13,931 bases of DNA from JAAEQG01 sp023133475. GTDB taxonomy: Bacteria > Planctomycetota > Phycisphaerae > UBA1845. Below, piece by piece: positions 1 through 7,812 of the stretch. The position numbers and the translations under genes were made by a program. The notes beneath the pieces were generated by a model that was given only the letters and a program-made list of their open reading frames with translations, had not been told where the DNA came from and ran no database searches. Location of the stretch: NCBI GenBank assembly GCA_030631415.1, contig DAOVLE010000142.1, forward strand, positions 1 to 13,931, read 5' to 3'. Within the stretch, counting starts at the first letter, position 1; the number at the start of each line of letters is the position of its first letter.

Positions 1-36
1 CGGACTTGTCGCCGCTAAACCTGGATTATTCATGAA

Positions 37-60
37 CGCAGAGACGCAGAGAGCGCAGAG
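37..60. repeat. CGCAGAG-type low-complexity repeat, left copy
   Basis: This stretch is built from three CGCAGAG words separated by one to three bases. A related stretch lies at the far right of the window (13893-13917). It lies outside all credible genes. Such tracts recur between genes in some environmental bacterial genomes; their function is unknown. Confidence 0.6.
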
Positions 61-122
61 AAAAACGAGGAGAGAGAGGATAAAGGGGGGAGAGTCGAAA
101 TCGGGCAACGCCGCCAACCCCG

Positions 123-150
123 CATTTTCTCCATTCTCCATTCTCCATTC
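123..150. repeat. Short tandem repeat, CATT(C/T)TC unit
   Basis: Four consecutive units of about seven bases read CATTTTCTC then CATTCTC twice and CATTC. A sister tract with unit CATTTTC is at 10303-10335. Both sit upstream of plus-strand genes. On the opposite strand they would translate to a meaningless Met-Glu-Asn/Gly-Lys repeat, so the open frames there are artefacts. Confidence 0.6.
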
Positions 151-298
151 ATCACGTCTCCCATCCCCCCATTTTCAGTTTTCAATTTCCCGCGTTGTGG
201 TGGTCTGGACTGTCTTGTGTGAGAACCTGTCATCCATTACCTTGATTATACCTCCATGACTTGACAAGCAAACCGCTGGTGGGGATTTTGGGGCGGTG

Positions 299-2068
299 AT
301 GAAACCAATGGCACAATCGCTCAGGGTGTCTTGCACCGCACCTCGCTTCCAATGGGGGTTTGCGCCCAGGCGGAAAAGCGGAATCGTTTTGGGCATTGTG
401 GTTGGTCTTGCGGCTGGTAATCTGCTGACGGGGTGCTCGTGGCACATAGACTCGGCTGACCGCGAGGTCCAACGCCTCATCGAAGGTCGTCAGGCGGCGG
501 CTTTGGGCGAGACCCACTCCGCCGACCAGGGCAAAGAAACCGGTGCCATCGGCGACCGGGGCGGAATGTATGATTTCGTCCCCCATCCGGTGGACCCCAA
601 GGTGCCCGAAGCCTTTCGCCCGACCGTGCATCCGGCAGATAAGGCAGAAGTCTCGCAGACGACCATAACCCAGCCGACGGCGGAGATGCAAGTCTTTACC
701 CTGACGGATTGCTTCGCTTACGCCCAGAAACACGCCCGTGCGTACCAAACAGCCAAGGAAAACCTGTACCTCAAAGCCCTCGACCTCACCCTCGAACGTC
801 ACCTGTGGACCCCGCGTTTCTCGGGCAGCATTTCGTCTCAATACGCCAACTACGGCCAAATCCGCGATTTCGACCACGCCATGGATGCCGTCTCGCAGGT
901 GGCAGTGGAGCAACGGCTGCCGCTGGGCGGGACGGTGACCGCTCGGTTGATCAACGATTGGGTGCGCGACCTGGGCAAGCAGGTCACCGTGGGCGAGAGC
1001 GGGCAGATGATCCTCGAGGCTGACATCCCGCTGCTTCGCGGAGCCGGAAAGGTGGCGTATGAATCGCGGTATCAGGCGGAGCGCAACCTGATCTACGCGG
1101 TCCGGGACTTCGAGCGATTCCGCCGCACCTTCCTGGTGCAGGTGGCCGGCGACTATTTCAACCTGCTCAGCGCCAAAACGCCCATTCTCAGCGCCAAGGA
1201 CAACGAGCGGAGCTTCAAACAGGACATGGAGCGCACGTTGGCGTTGGCCAAAGTGGGTGACGTGTTGCAGGTGGATGCCGACCGTGCCCAGGTCGAGTAT
1301 CTGCAAGTATCCAACCTGGTGGTGGTCGCCGAAGCCGGCTACCAAAACCGACTGGATAGATTCAAGATTCTGTTGGGGATGCCCACCACAACCATCATGG
1401 ACGTCGGAGGTGAGGAATCGCTCGACCTGAAAGAACCGCAGGTTGACCAGCGGACGGCTATAGACACCGCATTGAAGTATCGGCTTGATTTGCTGAACGA
1501 TTTGGACGCGGTTGACGACACCCGGCGTGGGGTGCTGATCGCCAGGAACAACATGCTTCCGGATGTCAACTTGTCCGGCAGTGTGCGCCTGGACACCAAC
1601 CCTTACAAAACCAACTCGGTGAGCTACAACACCGAGCGGGCCACCTGGCGGGCCATGCTACAGATGGAAATCCCCTTTGATCGCGTGGCGGAGCGGAACG
1701 ACTATCGAGCATCCCTGATCAGTTTACGCCGGTCGCAACGTTGGTGCAGCGAGTCGACAGACACCGTATGTCTGGAGGTGCGGCAGGCGTTGCGGGCTCT
1801 GGAGCGAACCAGGGTCACCATGGAGATTCAGCACAAGCTTGTGCCCATCAACGACACGCGGCGAGAATTGGCCCGTCTTCATTACAAGAAAGGCCGTGTG
1901 CCGTATACCGACGTGGTCGACGCTGAGAAAGATTGGCGCGACGCGGTGAATGTCCTTGCCCAGGCCCAGGCGGACTATCGTTTGGCCATTTTGCAATTCT
2001 TCCGCGACACGGGCACCCTCCGCGTGCACGACGACGGGCGCTGGTCCATCCCCGAGGAAACCCTGTAG
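299..2068 (+). CDS. TolC-family outer-membrane efflux lipoprotein
   Basis: This is probably the outer-membrane channel component of an efflux or secretion system. From the ATG at 299 it is 589 residues. After a basic N-region (residues 24-27) comes a hydrophobic stretch ending in a lipobox L-L-T-G-C, with the lipidated Cys at residue 46. The protein is thus predicted to be an outer-membrane lipoprotein, like the OprM/CusC branch of the TolC family. The TolC-like coiled-coil region begins near residue 125 (F-T-L-T-D-C-F-A-Y-A) and runs to the end in two similar alpha-helical and beta-strand halves, as is normal for the family (about 420-480 residues plus leader). A segment of about 80 polar residues between the lipobox and the channel domain is longer than usual. 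A GTG at 296 and an ATG at 308 are alternative starts; the ribosome site is weak (GGGG at 290-293). No RND, ABC or membrane-fusion partner is in the window, so the substrate is unknown. A hairpin follows directly after the stop codon. Confidence 0.9.
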   Translation: MKPMAQSLRVSCTAPRFQWGFAPRRKSGIVLGIVVGLAAGNLLTGCSWHIDSADREVQRLIEGRQAAALGETHSADQGKETGAIGDRGGMYDFVPHPVDPKVPEAFRPTVHPADKAEVSQTTITQPTAEMQVFTLTDCFAYAQKHARAYQTAKENLYLKALDLTLERHLWTPRFSGSISSQYANYGQIRDFDHAMDAVSQVAVEQRLPLGGTVTARLINDWVRDLGKQVTVGESGQMILEADIPLLRGAGKVAYESRYQAERNLIYAVRDFERFRRTFLVQVAGDYFNLLSAKTPILSAKDNERSFKQDMERTLALAKVGDVLQVDADRAQVEYLQVSNLVVVAEAGYQNRLDRFKILLGMPTTTIMDVGGEESLDLKEPQVDQRTAIDTALKYRLDLLNDLDAVDDTRRGVLIARNNMLPDVNLSGSVRLDTNPYKTNSVSYNTERATWRAMLQMEIPFDRVAERNDYRASLISLRRSQRWCSESTDTVCLEVRQALRALERTRVTMEIQHKLVPINDTRRELARLHYKKGRVPYTDVVDAEKDWRDAVNVLAQAQADYRLAILQFFRDTGTLRVHDDGRWSIPEETL

Positions 2069-2087
2069 GGCAGGTTAAAAACCTGCC
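2069..2087 (+). terminator. Hairpin immediately after the efflux gene stop
   Basis: A perfect 7-bp stem (GGCAGGT / ACCTGCC) with a TAAAA loop begins on the base after the stop codon at 2066-2068. It is followed by GTT rather than a T-run, so it may stall or protect the transcript end rather than act as a classical intrinsic terminator. Being at the very 3' end of the gene makes a role in ending the tolC-like transcript plausible. Confidence 0.55.
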
Positions 2088-2106
2088 GTTGGTATCTGCG
2101 TAGGTC

Positions 2107-2306
2107 GGGTGGCATGGCCAAGCGTCTCTGACGATAGGCTGTCATAAGGTGATCCTGTTTCACAAACGGAGACATAGGCTGTGGCGTAAGATGGAGCTTG
2201 GCCATGTACACGCTGCACGAAAGCGTGCGGCGCAGAACATGGTCAAGAACCACCTCGAAAAGTCATCGGGAAAATCGTAACGTTATCGAGGGTGGTCCTT
2301 GACCAT
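2107..2306. repeat. Nested inverted repeats built on a CATGGTCAAG motif
   Basis: The motif CATGG(T/C)CAAG occurs four times in alternating orientation: 2113-2122 (+), 2197-2206 (reverse), 2238-2247 (+) and 2298-2307 (reverse). Two of the pairings form long stems. 2197-2207 pairs with 2237-2247 (11 positions, one G-T wobble) and encloses a smaller CACGCT/AGCGTG hairpin. 2239-2258 pairs imperfectly with 2286-2306. The two stems share the arm near 2239-2247, so they are mutually exclusive. No gene is visible here. Confidence 0.6.
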
Positions 2307-2345
2307 GCCACCCGCCACCCGGCGCTAAAGCGATGGGCCACCCGG
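2298..2345. repeat. Palindromic intergenic element, copy 1 (partial)
   Basis: This copy contains CCTTGACCATGCCACCCGCC followed by CGCTAAAGCG (2323-2332) and ATGGGCCACCCGG. The same words in the same order occur at 7823-7906. The middle part, the GTGGGGAAC...GTCCCCCAC loop arms of the other copies, is missing. The element lies between the ends of two convergent genes. Confidence 0.65.
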
Positions 2346-2351
2346 CCGAAT

Positions 2352-2371
2352 GTCGGGTCTGCGGACCCGAC
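2352..2371 (-). terminator. Hairpin downstream of the giant exported-protein gene
   Basis: A perfect 8-bp stem (GTCGGGTC / GACCCGAC) encloses a four-base TGCG loop. On the minus strand it lies 23 bases after the stop codon at 2395-2397. There is no T-run, so it is a candidate terminator or 3'-end stabiliser rather than a textbook one. It is inserted between two words (GGCCGA and CCTACA) that are directly adjacent in the otherwise similar element copy at 7902-7916. Confidence 0.55.
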
Positions 2372-2394
2372 CTACAGACTGCCCTACTTGCCGG

Positions 2395-5300
2395 TCAATC
2401 CAGGCAATCCACACTGGTTTCCCAGTGGCTGTTAATGACGGCTATGTCGCCTGCGCCAATGAGCCCATCCATATTGCAGTCCAGCCGGACAGTGCCCTCC
2501 TCCTCTGAAGGGGGCTGTCCCCAGTGGGCCGGGTCCTGCACCGCAGCGAGGTCAAGGTGATTCACCGTCAGGTCGCTGTTCACGTCGCCTATCAAAGCCA
2601 CAATGGTGAACGTGGCATTAGCCAGCGGTGCCAATTCGGCGGACAACATCCCGGTCAGGTCAAAGTCGTAGCAATGCTGGTTGTCGGCAGCCTCAGACAG
2701 GACGATCCGCAACACCGTGCCGCCCACCTCAAGCCCGCAACTGCTGACATCGGGGGGGATGACCTCCCCATCCCCGGTGATCGCAACGTTGGCTGGGTCT
2801 TCGCAGGAAGCCTCGTCCATGGGCACACTGAAGGTGACCTCGATCAGGTGGATTCTGTCAGTTCGCGGCTCGACGACGAGGGGCGTTGGCAGTTCAAGAT
2901 CGAGTTCAATTGGTATCCCAAGTTCGCCTATGAACTCGTGCTCGCCCAGGCTTCGGACCTGCACGATCTGCGGCAAAACCGGGCATGGTGGGTCCAGATT
3001 ATAGCACTCGGTGCCCTCCTCCCGTGGGTAGCCGCCGTTGCTCGAGCAGTAGTCGGGCGTCTTATCCTCACACGATCCGTCGGGGTAGCAGCATGCCACC
3101 GGTGACGGGCATGGCGGGATGCTCAGGCAGTCGGTGCCCGGTCCCTGTGGCGTACCGTCCTGGCTGGTGCAGTCATCGGGGGCGATGTCGATGCAATTGC
3201 CGTCAGGCAGACAACAGGCTTCAGGGCATTGTATGCTCAGGCAATCGGTGCCTTCACCCTGTGGGACTCCGCCGTTCGTCGAGCAGTTGTCGGGCAGTTC
3301 GTCCTGGCACACCCCCTCGGGATAGTAGCAGCAGGCCTGCGGTTGGGGGCATAGTGGAATGCTCAGGCAGTCGGTGCCCGGTCCCTGTGGCGTACCGTCC
3401 TGGCTGGTGCAGTCATCGGGGGCGATGTCGATGCAATTGCCGTCAGGCAGGCAACAGGCTTCGGGGCATTGTATGCTCAGGCAATCGGTGCCTTCTCCCT
3501 GAGGGACTCCGCCGTTCGTCGAGCAGTTGTCGGGCAGTTCGTCCTGGCACACCCCCTCGGGGTAGTAGCAGCAGGCCTGCGGCTGGGGGCATGGTGGGAT
3601 GCTCTGGCAATCGGTGTCCGGTCCTTGGGGCACTCCGCCCTGGCTGACGCAGTCGTCGGGTGCGACGTCGATGCAACTACCGTCGGGCAGGCAGCAGGCT
3701 TCGGGCGGCGGTGGGCCGGTGAACGCCTGCTGGAAGAGCCCGAAGTCGTCAAGGTCCACGTCGCAATCCCCGTCCATATCGAACGGCTTGCATTCGGGTT
3801 CCGCAAGCTGGCCTGCACCGGTCATACAGGGAACCATGGCAGCATAGTCGTCGAGGTCGATGTATCCGTCGGTGTTTATGTCGCCGTCACCGGGCGGTGC
3901 GACGCAGCATTCGCATTCGTCCGGGACCCCGTTGAGGTTGATGTCCTCGCTGGTGGCTGCCGCGATGTCGCACTCGTCGAGAATAGCGTTGGTGTTGCAA
4001 TCCAGGCTGAGGCCGCAGCCTGCCACATCGCAATAACCCCCCGCGGCTGTGCAATCCAGGTCACACTCATCCGGTAGGCTGTTGGTGTTGCAGTCCTCGC
4101 ACTCGTCGGGAATCTGGTTCACGTTGATGTCGCTGCTGGTCTCCTCCGCGATGTCGCATTCATCCAGCACCCCGTTGCCGTTGCAGTCCACCGGGGGACA
4201 GCCGACGTACACGTTGTCGAACCCGTTTTCATCCCTTCCTCCTGTAGTGAAGTCGGCGCCCAGTAGGAGCTTTTGAACGTCGAGGAGCAACCCCGCCCAC
4301 GACGGGCCTTCGTCGAGGCTCCACAGAGAGCCATCGATGGGCACCTCGTAAGTCCGCCACTCTGTCGTGGGGAGTGCGTCAAAGAAGTATGAAGCTTTGC
4401 CGCCGGGTCCTTCGATCACGATATACGGCTGCCCGACGACGGGATATCCGTCCGGATCGGTGATGAAACGCATATCGAAACGTACGAAGCCTATGCCATC
4501 AAGCCCCGACCAGTCGCCATGGTATTCGGCGGGCGCCCAGATCTGCCCCCCGCTGTATGGATCGTTATCCCGGGTTCTCAGGTAGCCATTGGGGTTGCCG
4601 CTCGACGGCTCCCACCAGACTTGGACTCCGATGTGTGCGCTCCAGCCTTCCTCGTCTGCAAGGAACCGGCTGGAGGCGAGTTCCCCTTCGCATTCGTCCG
4701 GCACGTTGTTGGTGTTGCAGTCCTGGCTGGTGCCGGCGTCGATGTCGCACTCGTCGGGAATGTCGTTCCAGTTGCAGTCTGTGCTGGTCTCATCGGCGAT
4801 GTCGCACTCGTCGGGGATCGCGTTGGTGTTGCAATCCTGACTCACCCCGTTGGCGATGTCCAAGCCGTCGTGGATGCCGTTGCTGTTACAGTCCACAACT
4901 GTTCCACACCAGATGAAGGTGCAATCGGTTCCTGCGCCTTGCGGCTCCCCATCGTAGGTGTGGACGCACTCCCATGGCGATACGTCCCGGCAGACTTCGT
5001 CCTCCGGGCAGCAGGCCTGCGGGGGGGCCATCACGTCGCTGAGCAGCGCAAAAGCCATATCCCAGGAGCCCTCGCCGTTCTCGATTGGCAGACCTTCCGA
5101 GAACGTCGAGCCGAACACCGGATCCGTTGGGGAAGTGATCCGGACCGCGTCATCGTTCCAATGCGGCTGACGGGTTTTCCAGCCCCACCGGTACGGCGGG
5201 ACGCAGCAGGTCGGGTCCGGCGGCCAAGTGCCCATCTGGCACTCCACGACCTCCACATCCGCAAAATCGACTACTCCGTCGCAGTTCACGTCGCAGGCAT

Positions 5301-7536
5301 CACAGTTCGGATCGCCGAAGCCGACCGGGCAACCGAAGTGGGACATGACATAATTCACGTCGGCAGCATCGACTTTGTTAGCCGAAGGCCCAAAATTCAT
5401 CACGTTGCCGTTGCAGGGGCAGTCGTCCCGGCGAAAGGTGGCAGGAATGGCGGAGATGCTTAGCCAATACACACTCTGGGTGTCAGGTTCCTGCTGGAAC
5501 TCGTAGCCCTGAGGGATCAGGAAATCGTACACGAAGCAGGTTTCACGGCTGTGTTCCGGGTGAACGTCCGTTCCCACGGGTCGCTCGTTGACCTCGTCGG
5601 CTGAAACGGTCCATTCCCGGAGCACCGTGTCGGGCCGGCTCCACTCCTCTGGCCCACCGGCGGGCTGGTCCGACCAGATCGCGATATGGAACGCCTCCAG
5701 CGCGGACGGCCACGGCGGCGCTTCGTCTCCAATCCAGCCATTGGTATTGTTGTTGGTGTAGGAGCCCCACCAGCGGATCGCGGTGATAGGCCGATCGTCC
5801 GTGCAATACCAATCGTCCGCGACAATCTGCTCACCTTCGTAGATGGATGGTTCATTCCACCCGTAGAACAGGAAGGGCTCGTCTTCGGTCGGGAGCTGGG
5901 ACCACTTCAGCAACTCGCATACGTCGGGAGTGCCGTTGGTGTTGGAATCCGACGAACACTCATCGGGGACCCGGTCGCCGTCACAGTCCGGGCTGGTTCC
6001 AGCCGCGACGTCGCATTCGTCGGGCACGACGTTTCCGTTGCAGTCCTGGCTGGTGCCGTACCAGACGTCGCAATCGTCGGGTGTGCCGTTGTTGTTGCAA
6101 TCGGGCTCGCACTCGTCGGGCGTACTGTTCTCGTTGCAGTCGGGGCTGGTCCCCACAGCCGTATCGCACTCGTCGGCGAAGCCGTTCTCGTTGCAATCTC
6201 CGCTGGTGCCCGCGACGATGTCGCAGAGGTCCCAACGGCAGTTGTTGTTGCAGTCGGAGATGCCGTGGAAGAGGTACGCCGCGCCAGCCAGGTAGCCGTT
6301 TTCCCAGTTGCCGGGGGCTCCAATGACGGCGTACTTCTCCGAGACGCCCACGTTTAAGCCGAATCGCCCCCACCCGTCGGACGCCCGCAGCCTGGTGCCG
6401 AAGCACCAATACGCCGACTGTGAAGAGCAACACCCAGTGTCGTGTCGGAACACATACGCCGACCCGAAGCCGTCGTCGTCCCAGCACGCACCGGCGACAA
6501 CGGTGTCGCCGGCGATATCGACGGAGACACCGAAGCCGTCGTAGTCCGAACCGAACGGCCCCGGCCCCAGGCGGTGCTCCTGGAACCACAGCGGGTCCTG
6601 GTGCCGGAAGATGTATGCCACACCGGATTCCTTGCCCAAGTACGATTCGATGGCCCCATACGCCCCGATGATGATGGCGTCATCGTCGATCGCCACCGAG
6701 AAGCCGAAGTAGTCCTCCTCCATGGCGTCGTCAGCCAACAGCTTCTGCTCCTGAGGCCAGACGTCGTCGCTCGGGTCAGAGGGCGTGCCCTGCTCGTCAC
6801 GGCGGAACACGTACGCCGAGCCGGAGCAGGCACCGTCGTCGTCGTTCCCGTGGGCGCCCACCACGATCGCATCCCCGGAGATGCCCACGGAATAGCCAAA
6901 CCAATCCCCTTCGTCCCCGTCGGAGGCCAGCAGCTTGTCCTGCTGGACCCACGACGAACTGCCGTAGTCGTACCGAAAAACATAGGCCGAGCCGGATTCC
7001 CACCCGTTGTCGTCGTCCCAACTCGCCCCGACCACCACCACCGTGCCGCTCTTGGCCACCGAAATGCCGAAGTCACCGGGCCCGGTCTCGTCAGCGGTGA
7101 GCTTGGCTTGCTCCACCCAACTCCCCTCGACGTACTCAAAGACGTACGCCGCGCCGGCGTGCCCTTCAGCATCGAAATGCCCGTATGCCCCGACCACGAT
7201 GGTGTAGCCGTCAATGGCCACGGAGGCACCAAAGTAGTCGTCCGGTTCCCCGTCGGAGGCCTGGAGCGTGGCGGCCTGAACCCAGCCTGAGCCGTCGTGC
7301 CAAAATACGTAGGCCGCGCCGGGCAGAGCGGGGTCGGCACCTATCGGCCAAGAGCCGACCACGGCGATGTTCCCGTCGATGTCCACGGATTGCCCGACCC
7401 GCTCGTCATCCACCCCGTTGGAGGAGAGGAGCTTGGCGAATTCGTTACCCTCACAGTATCCGTAGCCCGAACGCGCCCCCGCCGCGAGGAACCCGCCGAC
7501 CACGATAAGCGTTATGATGTGTACTCGCTGAAACAT
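2395..7536 (-). CDS. Giant secreted multidomain calcium-binding protein (FG-GAP, DCN repeats, laminin B, dockerin-like, six-Cys modules)
   Basis: The product is 1713 residues, exported by a signal peptide (residues 1-26, hydrophobic I-I-T-L-I-V-V-G-G-F-L). Visible order: seven FG-GAP-like repeats (about 35-425; F-G-x-S-V-A-I-D-G-D-x-I-V-V-G-A then A-Y-V-F), which should form a seven-bladed propeller; calcium-loop repeats D-C-N-x-N-x-x-x-D-x-C-D (428-541); a domain with V-A-D-D-W and Y-W-L-S-I motifs (543-700) interrupted by a dockerin-like insert and resuming at 781-833 with W-G-W-K-T-R; a lone Cys module (about 838-875); more calcium loops (882-948); a laminin-B-like domain (950-1113); calcium loops (1114-1212); a dockerin-like pair (1216-1275); six tandem six-Cys modules (1279-1520); an Ig-like region (about 1525-1640); and a final dockerin-like pair. 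The ATG is supported by AGGGAG eight bases upstream. It is probably an extracellular or surface protein for calcium-stabilised adhesion or structure; the ligand is unknown. No catalytic domain or PEP-CTERM tail is visible. Confidence 0.93.
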   Translation of the reverse strand: MFQRVHIITLIVVGGFLAAGARSGYGYCEGNEFAKLLSSNGVDDERVGQSVDIDGNIAVVGSWPIGADPALPGAAYVFWHDGSGWVQAATLQASDGEPDDYFGASVAIDGYTIVVGAYGHFDAEGHAGAAYVFEYVEGSWVEQAKLTADETGPGDFGISVAKSGTVVVVGASWDDDNGWESGSAYVFRYDYGSSSWVQQDKLLASDGDEGDWFGYSVGISGDAIVVGAHGNDDDGACSGSAYVFRRDEQGTPSDPSDDVWPQEQKLLADDAMEEDYFGFSVAIDDDAIIIGAYGAIESYLGKESGVAYIFRHQDPLWFQEHRLGPGPFGSDYDGFGVSVDIAGDTVVAGACWDDDGFGSAYVFRHDTGCCSSQSAYWCFGTRLRASDGWGRFGLNVGVSEKYAVIGAPGNWENGYLAGAAYLFHGISDCNNNCRWDLCDIVAGTSGDCNENGFADECDTAVGTSPDCNENSTPDECEPDCNNNGTPDDCDVWYGTSQDCNGNVVPDECDVAAGTSPDCDGDRVPDECSSDSNTNGTPDVCELLKWSQLPTEDEPFLFYGWNEPSIYEGEQIVADDWYCTDDRPITAIRWWGSYTNNNTNGWIGDEAPPWPSALEAFHIAIWSDQPAGGPEEWSRPDTVLREWTVSADEVNERPVGTDVHPEHSRETCFVYDFLIPQGYEFQQEPDTQSVYWLSISAIPATFRRDDCPCNGNVMNFGPSANKVDAADVNYVMSHFGCPVGFGDPNCDACDVNCDGVVDFADVEVVECQMGTWPPDPTCCVPPYRWGWKTRQPHWNDDAVRITSPTDPVFGSTFSEGLPIENGEGSWDMAFALLSDVMAPPQACCPEDEVCRDVSPWECVHTYDGEPQGAGTDCTFIWCGTVVDCNSNGIHDGLDIANGVSQDCNTNAIPDECDIADETSTDCNWNDIPDECDIDAGTSQDCNTNNVPDECEGELASSRFLADEEGWSAHIGVQVWWEPSSGNPNGYLRTRDNDPYSGGQIWAPAEYHGDWSGLDGIGFVRFDMRFITDPDGYPVVGQPYIVIEGPGGKASYFFDALPTTEWRTYEVPIDGSLWSLDEGPSWAGLLLDVQKLLLGADFTTGGRDENGFDNVYVGCPPVDCNGNGVLDECDIAEETSSDINVNQIPDECEDCNTNSLPDECDLDCTAAGGYCDVAGCGLSLDCNTNAILDECDIAAATSEDINLNGVPDECECCVAPPGDGDINTDGYIDLDDYAAMVPCMTGAGQLAEPECKPFDMDGDCDVDLDDFGLFQQAFTGPPPPEACCLPDGSCIDVAPDDCVSQGGVPQGPDTDCQSIPPCPQPQACCYYPEGVCQDELPDNCSTNGGVPQGEGTDCLSIQCPEACCLPDGNCIDIAPDDCTSQDGTPQGPGTDCLSIPLCPQPQACCYYPEGVCQDELPDNCSTNGGVPQGEGTDCLSIQCPEACCLPDGNCIDIAPDDCTSQDGTPQGPGTDCLSIPPCPSPVACCYPDGSCEDKTPDYCSSNGGYPREEGTECYNLDPPCPVLPQIVQVRSLGEHEFIGELGIPIELDLELPTPLVVEPRTDRIHLIEVTFSVPMDEASCEDPANVAITGDGEVIPPDVSSCGLEVGGTVLRIVLSEAADNQHCYDFDLTGMLSAELAPLANATFTIVALIGDVNSDLTVNHLDLAAVQDPAHWGQPPSEEEGTVRLDCNMDGLIGAGDIAVINSHWETSVDCLD
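3121..3710 (-). repeat. 240-bp in-frame tandem duplication coding for six-Cys modules
   Basis: 3121-3360 and 3361-3600 are aligned copies with exactly 240-bp period and only 8 differences, so they are a recent duplication or are kept alike by gene conversion. A third, partial and clearly more diverged copy continues from 3601 to about 3710 (12 differences in its first 60 bases). Each period codes for 80 residues, that is, two modules of 41 and 39 residues with the Cys spacing C-C-x(5-6)-C-x7-C-x(13)-C-x(4-5)-C. The period is a multiple of three, so copy-number change keeps the reading frame. Confidence 0.9.
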
Positions 7537-7544
7537 GGCAATAA

Positions 7545-7550
7545 CTCCCT
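7545..7550 (-). promoter_or_regulatory. Ribosome binding site of the giant gene
   Basis: On the minus strand AGGGAG lies eight bases before the ATG at 7536-7534. This supports that start, which is also directly followed by a good signal peptide. Confidence 0.65.
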
Positions 7551-7684
7551 TTTCTTCGAGACCATTCTTATCTCCGCAACGATTCCCACTACTGAGAATC
7601 CACTCTCGCCATAAACAGGGACGCCGTTAGTGGCAGGAGACAACGCGTTTTTTCTGCTTTTTGACGGGGAAAATGGGGGCAGAC

Positions 7685-7794
7685 GTAGGGTGGGTGGAAC
7701 CTCGCGAAGCGAGGTGGAACCCACCAACCGAATTACAAGTTACGAGTTGGTGCGGTGGGTTGCGCTTCGCTCCGCGAAGCTCCACCCACCCTAC
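7685..7794. repeat. Cruciform-forming inverted repeat with a hairpin in each arm
   Basis: The outer stem is a perfect 14-bp match (GTAGGGTGGGTGGA against 7781-7794). Inside it the left arm has its own hairpin (ACCTCGC-GAA-GCGAGGT, 7699-7715), then GGAACCCACC pairs with GGTGGGTTGC (9 of 10). The right arm has a hairpin of the same size with different bases (GCTTCGC-TCC-GCGAAGC). The stem bases differ between arms but stay paired within each arm. It resembles known non-coding repeats of the GTAGGGTGGGT type found between genes in many bacteria. Confidence 0.85.
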
Positions 7795-7812
7795 AGGAAA
7801 CTCCGCGACGGG

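Larger units (their letters stand above)
1..298. other. Intergenic low-complexity region upstream of the efflux gene
   Basis: I see no convincing gene here. The stretch contains a CGCAGAG-type repeat (37-60), a purine-rich tract (about 61-95) and a CATTCTC-type repeat (123-150). Short open frames cross it on both strands, but they consist of this low-complexity sequence. A TTGACA hexamer at 261-266 could be a -35 box for the gene starting at 299, but the matching -10 position (about 284-289) is a poor GATTTT. I therefore do not call a promoter. Confidence 0.6.

Noticed and set aside
261..289. TTGACA at 261-266 as the -35 box of a sigma-70 promoter
   Set aside because: The matching -10 position reads GATTTT and the implied start of transcription would be almost at the start codon. 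The evidence is too weak for a feature.
230..1345. A 371-residue open frame on the minus strand opposite the TolC-like gene
   Set aside because: It is antisense to a well-supported family member, its composition is His/Arg/Gly-rich without recognisable motifs, and it has no ribosome site. It is a shadow produced by GC-rich codon bias.
3100..3710. Possible CRISPR-like array
   Set aside because: The repeat period is 240 bp with no spacers and lies in frame within a coding region, so it is a protein-module duplication.
4519..5463. A 314-residue plus-strand open frame, and others such as 3469-4077 and 5686-6357, within the giant gene
   Set aside because: The repeated codon pattern of the D-C-N-x-N loops keeps other frames free of stops. 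The plus-strand products are Val/Ala/Gly repeats that mirror the real repeats.
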